Source: Castanea sativa
Lineage: Eukaryota; Streptophyta; Magnoliopsida; Fagales; Fagaceae
Length of the DNA: 64,000 nucleotides
Assembly (NCBI RefSeq): GCF_040712315.1
Contig: NC_134015.1
Span: 59,473,964-59,537,963, forward strand
Direction: 5' to 3'
In this document: in pieces, positions 48,770 through 59,543 of the stretch
How positions within the stretch are numbered: position 1 is the first letter of the stretch
Layout: each line of letters opens with the position of its first letter
The notes under the pieces: generated by a model
What the model was told of the DNA's origin: nothing
Database searches by the model: none
What the model saw: only the letters and a program-made list of their open reading frames with translations
Translations under genes and position numbers: made by a program

Positions 48770-49374
48770 TGGTCTGTCTGTGTGTGGATGTGTTTAATTT
48801 TCTATTGATTTTGAGGTCAGATTATTATGTATTGTAATGTTGTGGTGGTGTCTATTTTACACTAAGAACTTGCTTTTTTCTATTTTACACTATTACTTCT
48901 AAAAAATATCTATTTCAGTTTATCTATCATACACTTTTATCTTATTTAAATAATCGGTATTATTCTTTTTTATTAGTATTTTCATTTAATATTTCTCTCT
49001 CCCTCTCCTTTCACATCTAAAAGTAAAAGTTTGGTGTACAATAGATAAATTGATGGCCGTAGTTTATCTAATCTCTCTCACGATCTCACCTCTCACCACT
49101 TTCTCATCCAAGCCCACAATTTGTTTCTTCTCTCTCCGCTGCTGTCACTATTTCTTCTTCTTCTTTGCTCAAATCACCTCTCCCTCTCTCCCTCAAGGTC
49201 AAAACGCCTCTCCCTCTGTTCAAACTCCAAGCTGCCACAAGCATCCATATCCACAAGCAGTGTCAAGCACAAAAACTCATTCCAATTGACCCACAAACTC
49301 CGACCTCCTTCACAAGCACCGAGACATGTTTCAATTGACCCCCAAGCACCGACCCTCAACCACAAGTTCGCAAC

Positions 49375-49415
<41 letters not shown>

Positions 49416-49829
49416 TCTCTATATATATATATTGGTTTGTCTGTGTGTGGATGTGTTTGATTTTCTGTTTATTTTGAGGTCAGATTATTATGTATTGTAA
49501 TGTTGTGATGGTGGTGGTGGTTTTTGGGTGGTGCTGGGTTGTGTTAGGGAGTGGACAGATTAATTGGTTGTAGAGAGAGAGTGAGATGGAAAATAAGAGA
49601 TGTAGCAGAAGAGTGAAGAGAGAGAGTGTGGAGGTTTGATGGTGAGAGAAAAAACTAATAAAATATTAAAATGCAAAGTTACAGTAACCTTGTAAATATA
49701 TACAATACCGTTACCGTAGCATTTTTGCATATGAACAGTATTATAGATCCACTAATGTGGGTAATTTTTTAACAAAAATGTGTAAAACTCACTGCTTTTT
49801 GTATTTTACATTGACTAGTGAGATTGCTC
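47477..49829. mobile_element. Probable MITE-type element containing a three-unit tandem array (0.64-0.71 kb units)
   Basis: ACTAAGAACT(C/T) starts units at about 47510, 48151 and 48861; the third ends near 49510. Each unit has the same order: ATCTATATCAGTTTATCTAT, CACATCTAAAAGTAAAA, TCTCTCACxxTCTCACCTCTC, TTGACCC..AAACTCCGACCT-type C-rich text, a (CT)n then (TA)n run, and a TGTATTGTAATGTTGT end. Units differ mainly in microsatellite length (a very long CT run at about 48684-48745). The right terminus ends GTGAGATTGCTC before TAA. The left terminus (TTA then GCATCCCTC) is weak. Proline/serine-rich frames in each unit are not considered genes. Confidence 0.65.
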
Positions 49830-49832
49830 TAA

Positions 49833-51150
49833 CCCAATTTACGAGTCCACCTCACTCACTATTCACTAACTCTAATACTATAAGAATTACTTGAAGAAGA
49901 ATATTGGGACTGAAACCTTCACCCAGCTATATCATGACTCATGCTGCAACTATATATGTGGTCATGCTAGGTGACTTGTTTATTTCATAAACTTAAATCC
50001 ATTCATAACTTTAAGATTCACTAAATTTGCTAGTGCAACCCCAATAAAGATTACAAATCAAAGCTATAAGAGTTCTCGAAGAAAATTTCAGGTTATAATT
50101 TTTTATGTTTGACATAAGTATCGACGACTCACAATGTGAATTTAGATTGATTAGCCTGCGATGTTACCTTTTTTCAACCAAAAAAAAAAAAAAATCAAGT
50201 GGTATATCTCTTTTTCTTGAACATGAATAAGGCATTGGGTTCAAATATTTGTGAGGAAAGAAACTATTCTTTGTATATACGATGTTAGAATATAGATTCC
50301 AATTATAAATTTCTCACCCATGAGGAGTTCAAAACTTTAAGAGAAGCTTCTCCCTATTAACCTACCCCTATCTCCTATTCCTATACACTATATATATATA
50401 CACACACACACACAACACTCAGCAGATTATGTGAGTGACAAATTTATCAAATCTAGTGCAGTTGAATTTGGTATTAGAGCCTATCATTCTTCTGGCTTCC
50501 AACTCTTCTTCTCCTTCATCTTCTTCCACTTTTCACCCAACTAACACTTCTCAACAAATTTCCTATATATGTTCCTTACCTGTTTGGACAAATAATTAAT
50601 TTATAAATTGAACATATGGCATGATAAGAAAGAGCTAGCCGTGTGGAAAAGAAATGCCAACAAGACTGTCATGTCATTAGTAAATTAACATTAGACTAAA
50701 GCCCAAAGAAGATTGAGATGACATTAATCTATTGGATACTAAAGTATAGCAGTTACTTCGAGCGGTTTTACTTAAGTGAGAGCAGTAAGAAGCATGTGAA
50801 AGATAGTAGTTACTTCAAGACAGTTGCAAGAAAATTTCTAGCCAAAGTTAATGAAAAAGGCGCAATAAGAACTTGACGCGTGCTATCCTAAATTATCATC
50901 TATTAAGTGTACCAGTTGTTCCATCTCTTTTTTCTTTATACTCTGATCCCATCTATTAAGTATGGTATCTTGGTCTATGATGGTTGTCACCAAATGAAAC
51001 ATTCACTAGATTATCATCCCCTTTATAATTTGTGGTTGTGTTTACCCCAACACCATAACAAGGTACTTTTGGTACCATGTTTTAATTGGCATATCCAAGA
51101 CTAATAAATAAATTACAAGAGCCTAATCATTACTTGCCCACTCTTAGATA
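49833..51150. other. Intergenic with a copia-type 5' fragment
   Basis: Around 50380-50480 a (TA)n(CA)n run and LTR-end-like sequence are followed by TGGTATTAGAGC (50469-50480), the same one-mismatch initiator-tRNA primer-binding site as at 36305. Then come about 100 bp resembling the Ser-rich start of a copia gag. The rest is AT-rich without a gene. A foldback-like stretch lies near 49680-49735. Confidence 0.5.
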
Positions 51151-52815
51151 GGGTGAGTTTGGTTGGGCTTTTTGGAAAAGTGCATAATGAAAAAGTTGAG
51201 TTTTTAAAAAGTGTATAATGAAAAAGTGATTTTTTAAAAAGCTGAGTGTTTGGTAAAAACTGTTAAAAATTGCTTTTTAAAAAAGCTGAGTGTTTGGCAA
51301 GCATTTATAAAAGTTGCAGTTTAAGAGGTAAATTACCAAAAAGGACAATGTATATATAAGGGAGTTTATTTCATACTTAAATCAACTACTTCATATACTT
51401 AAATCAATTTTTCTCTTTCTAAAAAAATTATTTTTTTTCTCATCAATATTAGCTAATAATAACCTACCACTTAAGATTTATTGTGAAAATATTGTGATAA
51501 AAATTGATACTGATTTTAATTTGAACATACTATTAAAAAAAAAATTTCTATAAAAATTATTTTTTTCTCACCAATATTAGCTAATAATAACTTATCACTT
51601 AAAATTTATTGTGAAAATATTGTGATAAAAATTAATACCGATTAAAATTTGAATTAACTATTAAAATTATTTTTTTCTCTTTCTATAAAAATTATTTTTT
51701 TCTCACCAATATTATCTAAAAATAACTTACCACTTAAGATTTATTGTGATAAAAAGTAATACTGATTAAAATTTGAACGTACTACTAAAATTATTTTTTT
51801 CTCTTTCTATAAAAATTATTTTTTTCTCACAAATATTTACTAATAATAATTTATCACTTAAAATTTATTGTGAAAATATTGTAATAGTATTGTCTTTTTC
51901 TTTCCTTTTTCTTTGCATCTTTTTATCTCCTCCACACGTCACTGCATTTCCTACTTTTCCCCCCCCCCCTTTTTTTTTTCCTTTTTTTTCCCACTCTTTT
52001 TTTCTCCTCCACCCACGTATAGCTCCTTTCCTTTATTTCCTTCTTTCCTCACTTTTCCCAGCCACTTCTCCCATTCTCTAGAGCATTCCACAGAGCTCTC
52101 CTACTCGTGCTACTTCCTCTTTTTTTTCTTTTTTTTTTCTTCTTCTTCTTCTGCAAGAACTCATCCGTCCACAGAGGTACTACATCTCTTTTTTCATCTT
52201 TTATCTTTATTTCCTTATTTCGTATTTCCTCCTTTATTCTTTTTTTTTTCACACTCCATAGAAGATGATGATGAAGAAGATGAAGATGATTGAAACTTAA
52301 GGATTTTGGGATTTTGGGTTTGATTTTGAGTTGATTTTTTTTTTAGTTGATTTTGGGTTTGATTTTGGATTTTGAGTTGATTTTTTTTTTTTTTTGTTGT
52401 TGTTGTGGATTTTGGGTTTGATTTTGAGTTGGGTTTGGGATGGGTTTTCTAATGGGATTTGAGTTGATTTTAAGTTATTTTGTGTTGATCAGATTAGAGA
52501 AATAAATTAAAAAAAAAAAAAACAGAGGAAGAGATAGAGGCGTGAGTGAGCTTGATGAGAGGTGTTGAAGAAGACGAAGAAAGGAGAATTTGGTAATTGC
52601 CCAAGATTGTTCAACGGATACATTAGAACGCGCACTGGGTTTTGGCAAAATGGACCTCCAGAGCTCCATAAGGGATTGCACGTTTTATGCCTTGGTTTAA
52701 AACGCAACTTTTGAAAAAAGTTGCGTTTTGTGCTGAACCAAACACACATAAAGGGCTGACTTTTTGAAAAAGTGGCGTTTTGGGCTCAAAACGTTGAACC
52801 AAACGGGCACATAGT
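51151..52815. mobile_element. Degenerate TIR element with internal four-fold repeat
   Basis: The left end GTGAGTTTGGTTGGGCTTTTTG and the inverted right end GTGCCCGTTTGGTTCAACGTTTTG are related. AAAAAGT-rich subterminal direct repeats lie at both sides. From 51420 to 51895 a unit of about 120-135 bp with TTATTTTTTTCTCACCAATA and AATTTATTGTGAAAATATTG occurs four times. Then follow polypyrimidine tracts (51890-52250) and GATTTTGGGTTTGATTTTG repeats (52300-52450). No transposase and no clear target-site duplication. Confidence 0.5.
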
Positions 52816-53274
52816 CATGCTAGGGGCATTGACATCCCTACGAGCCAATGGCGGAGCCATGTTGGGGCCGAAGGCCCCCCACTGCCCCCCAAATTTTTTG
52901 AAAAAACTTAAAGTATATGATCCTATATATGAGTTCAAAAAAATTTAAAAACAAAATCAAAGTAAATAAGCTCTTCCCCCTGCCCCCAATCTGCCTCTTA
53001 AATTTGTTATATATCCCTAAATAGTATTATCTTTTCAAAAAAATGTAGTAATTTTATAAGAAAATCTAAAACATACACATAATAGAATTTTAACAATTAT
53101 CTCACAGAAAAAGGAGACAAAAAGGGGTTTCAAATTTCCCTCTTCCTCAATCAAAAATAACTTCTCTGGCTTACTTTTGCTTTAATCATGAAAGAAGATT
53201 GTATTGCTGTGCATACTTCTTCTTGATCCTCAAAAAACTGCACCACCATTGCTGTGTTTTTGATTTCTTCTTTA

Positions 53275-54074
53275 GAGCATCTCCAATAGATTCTCTATAT
53301 CTATTTTTTGGAACAAAAACACCACTGTTCACACTCCAACAGATTCTTCATCTCTATTTTTTAGATTAGATTTGCTACAGTGTTTCTCTACAAATAGAGA
53401 ACACGGTAGCTTTTACTAGTCATACTTTAAATGTTTTTTTTTTCTATTATAATAATCAGGTATTGAATAAAAAAATATTGGAAGATGTGTAGTTGTTAAA
53501 AAAAGAATAAATAATGAATAAAGAATGAATGAAAAAATAATATTTAAATGAGATGGAGAAAATGATAGAGAATTTGTTGAAAAGTGTATTTAAAAAAATA
53601 AGTAGGTAAAAACTAAATTTTACTGTTCATTGTCTAAGAGCATCCACAGCAATGGAGCTAAAAATTTAGCAATTTAGCTCCATCAAAAGTTACTTTATCT
53701 ATTTTACCTACACACATGCTGCAGCAGTGGATCTATTTTAGCTTTCAACATAATAAAATAATATAAACATCACAATAAAATAATATATCTACCACAATAA
53801 AATAATACATCTCACTACAATAAAAACACCACAATAAAAAAGTAATGTGAACACAAAATAAAAAATTAATTTTGTTTTACCTCTCATGAACAGTGCACAT
53901 CTATTTATAGATGTGCACTGTAACAATAAGCTAAAAAAATATAGATTTAGCTCCACTGCTGCATGCTTCTTTTTGGTGTTTTGGTGGAGCTAAAATAGCT
54001 ATATAGCTATTTAGCTCCACTGCTGCAAATGCTCTAAACATTACAAAAATTTGGCTAATCTGCTGAAAATGCTC
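53275..54074. mobile_element. Harbinger-like MITE interrupted by a second one
   Basis: The left end GAGCATCTCCAATAGATTC follows TTA. The inverted right end GAGCATTTTCAGCAGATTAG matches moderately, but its flank is ATA. A hairpin (GCTACAGTG.TTCTCTA arms) lies near 53381-53418. The element at 53638-54034 sits inside it. The pairing of the two ends is an inference. Confidence 0.5.
53638..54034. mobile_element. Harbinger-like MITE, 397 bp, TSD TAA
   Basis: Left end GAGCATCCACAGCAATGGAG, inverted right end GAGCATTTGCAGCAGTGGAG, both continuing CTAAA, flanked by TAA (53635-53637 and 54035-54037). A 14 bp perfect hairpin (ACAGTGCACATCTA arms, loop TTTA) is at 53890-53921. It is the short relative of 46110-47448. 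Confidence 0.85.
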
Positions 54075-54214
54075 ATAGTTCTTTACTTTAGTTTGTTTTG
54101 TTTGGGTTTTTAGTGCTAAGTGGTAAAGGCTTTTACTCTCCAATTTCAAGAGGAACACGTGTGGTTAACAAACCCTTCTTTTATTATATATTCTTATTCT
54201 TTTATTAAATTATA

Positions 54215-55191
54215 GGATAAATTTCATTAACTACCCCTGAGATTTGGGTTAATGCCAACTAGGTTCAAAACAATTCAAAACTAACTATTTCAGTCCTTAA
54301 GTCCAAATGGACTATAACACTATTAACTCACTTTCATTGAATGAGGAGGAAAAAAAAATGCTTAAATGAGGAGGAAAATGCTTGAAATGCTTGAATGAAA
54401 CCAACAATCAAAACACACTTTCATTGAATAAGGAGGAAAACAAAAATTTAAACCCAAACCACAGAACATGCAATCAAGAATCAAGAACCGTGACAAAAAA
54501 TCAGCCTCTCAACTCAAAATCCTAATCCAAAACCAAAATCCAATCAATCAAAACATCCTCTTAAGAAAACCCCTAAATTCATAGGCCTCAACAAGAAAAA
54601 CAAATTTGCTCCTCTACATGGTTTTGTGACCATCCACCACTAACCACCCCCCCAAAAAACCCACCACCATCGATCAAAACCTAATCATTTTTAACCTACA
54701 CCACGACATTGCCACAAACACCACAAGAGAGAAAACCCAAACCCTCTAATGCTAATCCACACCAAAACCCACAAATCACCACTTACCCACACCACGGTGC
54801 TGTTGCAAAGACCATGAGAGAGAGAAGGGAGAGACTCCAACACTGATCCACACCAAAAACCACAAACCACAGCTTACCCACACTACCTTGCCACATCAAA
54901 GACCACTAGAAAGAGAAGAGAGGGACGAGAGAGAGTAAGAGAGAAGAGAGTGGGATGAAAGAGTAAGAGAGTTTTGAGAGTGAGAGGGATTAGAGAGTCA
55001 AAGAGTGAAGACTGAAAATTGAGGAACAAGAGAGAAGAAATGTATGAGAGAGAGAGAGAGAGAGTAAAATAAATAACGATGTTAAAACGGTTTAAGTTTA
55101 AGGACTAAAATGGTTAGTTTTGAATTGTTTTGGACTTGATTAACATTAGCCCAAAGTCCCAAATCTTAGGAGTAGTTAGTGAAATTTACCC
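54215..55191. mobile_element. Mutator-like nonautonomous element, 977 bp, 9 bp TSD
   Basis: The left end GGATAAATTTCATTAACTAC and the inverted right end GGGTAAATTTCACTAACTAC stay similar through AGATTTGGG. Flanks TAAATTATA (54206-54214) and TAAATTTTA (55192-55200) are a 9 bp duplication with one mismatch, the Mutator signature. The interior is A/C-rich (CCACCACTAACCACCCC-like) then GA-rich. No transposase. Confidence 0.82.
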
Positions 55192-55596
55192 TAAATTTTA
55201 TATATATATATTATCTAACATAAAAATTGTTTATGGCTATTACCTTCATAAAAATATGTAATATATCAATGTAATATCTTATTTGTTATTTGATTTTTTT
55301 ATGCTTTCATTGATTGCTATTTTAGTTTTTGAAAATTTTTAACTTATTAGTAATTTTTAATCTTAATTTTTATATTTAATGGTTTATAATTCAATCTTAA
55401 AATCAAGGTTTATGGACAAGGTAAACTCTATTGAGTTATAAGTTATAACTTATAAAGTACTTAACATTAACCTTAACCAATGCATTAAAGCATCATTAAT
55501 TGAACCCTATAACATATACTGAGAAAAAATGTTGATCATTTTCTTTTTTATTTAGCCCCCTAAATACAAATTCCTGACTCTGCCACTGCTACAAGC

Positions 55597-56268
55597 ATGG
55601 ATTGATCTCTCTTGATAAAGGACTACATTGTTAGCAAATGATGAAGTGAGTTCTTGTAAAATCCAATCTTCCACTTGTAGGCAATAGGTGGTAGTAAATC
55701 AAGGTATGAGTGGTAATTTATAGAAAATAACTACCATTACAAGTGTCATCTTTTGCCAAATGTATCCAACATGGAATAAATGACTTCTAATTGTCCTAAA
55801 TTGTTAATCATATTCCTAATCAATTAATTCCAACCATAAGAATACTCTCTTCATTTTCATATCATTAAGGATGAAATTGAAAAGAGGTTTAACTACAATG
55901 ATAGAAAAGTGAAAAGAAAGGTTTTATTGGCATTCAATTTTGAAGAATAAATAATTGAAAAGAGTATCAGATTGAATTAAACTGGGTTAGAAACAAGCAA
56001 AACTCTCCAAAGCCCCACAAGGCCCAAAGCTGGAGCCCGCTAGTCCCGTTAGAGTTGACTTAATTTAGACTGGGGGGTGAGAGGTGAGACTCCAGAGCTA
56101 AAACGGCGCGTTTTTGCGTGATGAAGTGAAACAGAAACAGAAAAAAGCGAAACAAACAAACAAACAACTCAACAATCAAAATCAATCTTCTTCATTATCT
56201 CTAACAAAAAGAAAGAAAGAAAGAATTTCAGAGAGATTTGAGATTTTGAGATTCAGAAAAAATCAACA
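55597..56268 (+). promoter_or_regulatory. Upstream region and leader of the BSD-domain gene
   Basis: No other gene. The last 200 bp are purine-rich (AAACAAACAAAC, AAAGAAAGAAAG, TTTGAGATTTTGAG) and look like a 5' UTR leading into AACAATGGAG. Confidence 0.45.
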
Positions 56269-59200
56269 ATGGAGGACATTTGGAAGAGAGCGAAAGGGTT
56301 GGCAGAAGAAGCGGCGAGGAGATCTCAGACTCTGACGAGTTCCGTTAACATTTCCGATTTGGTCACCGAGACCACCAAGAAATCGTTGGAGCTCGCTGCC
56401 GAGGCTTCTAAGAAGGCCGATAAGATCAAATCCGCGGCGCTCGATCAGATTCAGATTCAGTAGATCAAGTCTCTCTCTCTCTCCGACATTATCCCCGCTC
56501 ATCTCTCATCGCTCGCCAATTCTCCTCCTTCCTCCTCCGCCTCCGCTTCCTACTTCGAATCGGAGCTCCGCGCTTTTGGTGTCACTGACGATCTGAGAGA
56601 CTTCGTCAAGGGCCTCACTTCTACTACATTCCAGAGCTTTCCAATCCAAGGTATATACTAATTCAACTTAATTGCCGTTGTTTTCTGAATTTTTTTTGTA
56701 ATTTGATGGAACGGTTTTGAAATTTGCAGAGGAAGCAGAGGCGTCTGACGTGACAACGACGGTGTCGAATGTGTGTAAAGATCTGACGGAGTGGCAGGAG
56801 AAGCACGCTACAATTGTTCTCACTACTGTTAAAGTTTGGTTCATTTCTATGCTTTTTCTTTTTCCGTGCTCTTCAATCTCTCAATTTTGCATAAAATTCA
56901 ATTCATATTCTTTTTTTTGTCTCTAAACTCTAGGCCATGATCGATTTCAGTTCCTGAAGTTTAAATTAGTCAGTTTTTTTAGTCCTTAACAACTTAAAAT
57001 TGATTGCTTTTAGTTTCTTGCAAACTTAAAATGGTTTCTTTTAGTCTTAATTTGTTTAATCAAGTGATAGCAGATTGGTTTTTAGTTTGGCCACATCATC
57101 TAAGGGACTAAACGCCATTGCTTTCGATTTCAAATTGAGGGACCAAAATCTAAAATATTTATATCTTTTAATGTTATGGGATTATGTGATTTCATGTTTA
57201 GTGGTGTTGGTATCATGAATTTTGTTGTTCTGTGTTAAAACTTTATGCCTATGTTTGGAATTGGAAGGAGAGAAATCCGCAAACTTGTCTTTTTTGTGTC
57301 CTTGTATCGAATAGGTGGGGTTGACACCTGAGAGGTACCTATTGTTCTGATTTTGTGGCTGGAAGTTTTGTGTTATATCAGTGGTTAGGGAAAAAACTTG
57401 AGTTCACAAAAATGTTGGTCAAAGTTGAAGTTAAAATTGTTGATTTGTTGATACTTCATTAATTCTGTTCTTTTTGTTTTAAATTCACTATAAATTTTTA
57501 CTTCTCCGAGTAAATGCAAAATGATATTGAGACAAATCTTGTGTTATTTTGAATGAGTTTTAACTAATAAATTTTGTATTTTCATGGAATTTACTGGATT
57601 ATGTGTTAATAAGGAGATGCTATTTACTATAGAAGCAGAAAATTCAATAATTTTTTTCTTTTTTCTTTTTTCACAGGAAATTTCAAGATTAAGATATGAA
57701 TTATGCCCACGTGTTATGAAAGAAAGAAGATTCTGGAAAATATATTTCACACTTGTGAACAGCCATGTGGCTCCGTAAGTAGCAGTTTATTTCAGAGAAG
57801 CATTTTTGCTTTATTGATGGATTCCCACAAGATTTTAAATTTATTTTGGATGCATTATTGGAATCAAAGGAGGCATGGATTGTTCTCTCTTTGTATTTTG
57901 ATTTAACTTGGACTATTTAGAACTAACCTTGTTTCTTACAATGGTTATAAACTGACTCTTAGGTTTGAGAAGCAATACATGGAGGAGCTTAAGCTCAAAG
58001 AAGCAGAGGAATTAAAAGATGATAAAGTGAAACAAGCTTCTGGAGAAAATGAGAAAGCAGAAGGGATGGAGAAGAGCTTGAAGGGTCAAACTTCCAATGC
58101 TTCAGCTGAGCAGGACTTGGATAAATTTCTTTTGGGAGACCTTGAAGACAGTGATGGGGGTGCAGGTAAACTTCCTTGTTGACATGTGGTCATGTTCAAC
58201 AGCCTCAATGGCAATTTAGAATTTCCCTTCATCTGTTTGTGACATGTTTTAGTGGTGCATTACTTACATTCTAGTCTTAGTATAAACTACAGCATAATTT
58301 TGCATTAAATCTAGATGTACACGCTAGCAGGTTTTGCATGTCTCCTAATTTTCCACAGCTTAGCACACTGCATTCCCATAGAGTTTACTAATATCAAAAT
58401 ATTTATGGTCTCCCATTTGATCAATTGCCCTTATTTTTTTTATGGAAGTGATCTTTTGAAAGTGGTGTTGATTGTCCAATACAGAATTATAATTGTGGAA
58501 TATGAATGTCTTTCAGTCCATTGTTTTGCATATGTCATATAGAGAAACAATGTGGCAGTATAATAACAGGATAAATACCCTTAAAATTTCAAATGCTTAA
58601 TAAAATAGATGGATACATATAAAATTTAATAAAAAATATTAAGCTTATTTTATTATTCTATTTTTATGGACTCCAGGTAGTAGGCACTTACATATTACAT
58701 ATCGCTTACAATTTTAAGGTGTTTGGCCTCCCAATGAGGTCTGATTCAATTGACACTTCTTTCACCTATAAGAATTGGGTGGAGGGTGGGGTCATGCTTA
58801 AAGACCCATTGGGTGTATGTGTAATTGATCAATAGACAAAAGGGGGTACCAGTGCACAGGGCTCCTGCTTTTGTGGGGTCTAGGAGAGCCTAATTCCTGG
58901 ACTCAAACCTGTGACACATTGCTTGGACGGAGGGCACTTGCCATCGCACCAATGTCTTACCTCTATGTAATTTATCAAATTAATAAGGGAAAAAAGTACT
59001 AAGGTGTTAAAGTATGGCCGGCTCTTTTGATCAATAGTCAATATTTTCTCAGTGAAGTTATGGACAATTTGTGTACAAGATTTGCAATGTAGTGTCATGT
59101 AACTTATGAATAATTTGGTGCAGGTTAAGTAAAACATCTCTGATGAAATAAAAATGTGGTGAATTATTGAGTTAAGAATCTTATGACTTTTCTGTTCAGT

Positions 59201-59543
59201 TGGTTGATTATCTTACATGGTCTTTCAGATGATGGTGAGGAAAGCTTTGATGATGATTTTGACAAGATTGGCAATTCAGTAAGCTTTACTTATCTCTTGA
59301 TTCACTTTTCTTTCGTCACATTTTTAAAATCATTGACTTATGCTTCACCTTGATTTCACTTCTTTTGCATATTGAGGAAAAAACATCCATCTTAATAGAT
59401 AAATGACTTTTAACTAATAACCATGGAACTAGAAGTCTGCATAAAATGATTGTTACCTTGAAAATTCTTTGAAATCTTATTGGCAATTACAGGATGTTGA
59501 AGATGAAGCACAAATGAAGAAAGCAGCAGCTGCAAGAGGTTAG
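56269..59543 (+). pseudogene. BSD-domain protein gene with an in-frame TAG at codon 65
   Basis: Six exons: 56269-56650, 56730-56833, 57677-57774, 57963-58165, 59229-59278, 59493-59543; 888 nt, 296 codons including the final stop, all introns GT-AG and phases consistent. The N-terminus MEDIWKRAKGLAEEAARRSQ and the helical EASKKADKIKSAA are typical of a plant family of small BSD-domain proteins. The BSD core lies in exon 3 to early exon 4 (RYELCPRVMKERRFWKIYF, then FEKQYMEELK) with the defining Phe-Trp pair in RRFW. The C-terminus is acidic (DLEDSDGG, DDDFDKIGNSD) and ends KKAAAARG. BSD domains also occur in TFIIH p62 and synapse-associated proteins; the exact role of this plant group is not established to my knowledge. 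The frame is broken once, by TAG at 56461-56463 between DQIQIQ and IKSLSLSDI, explainable by CAG to TAG. Everything downstream looks conserved. It may be a recent null allele, a sequencing error, or a read-through case. Confidence 0.82.

Larger units (their letters stand above)
52846..55588. mobile_element. hAT-like element carrying nested insertions, 8 bp TSD
   Basis: The left end CAATGGCGGAGCCATG and the inverted right end CAGTGGCAGAGTCAGG form a terminal inverted repeat. Flanks CTACGAGC (52838-52845) and CTACAAGC (55589-55596) are an 8 bp duplication with one mismatch, as expected for hAT. Subterminal GGCCCCC/GCCCCC words occur at both sides. About two thirds of its length is made of younger insertions (53275-54074 and 54215-55191). 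No transposase was found in the remainder. Confidence 0.8.

Noticed and set aside
48354..49477. Repeated Pro/Ser-rich frames
   Set aside because: They arise from the tandem unit and its CT microsatellites (runs of SLSLSL, IYIYIY) and differ in frame and length between units.
52049..52293. Lys- or Phe-rich frames in polypyrimidine tracts
   Set aside because: Pure low-complexity translation inside a degenerate TE.
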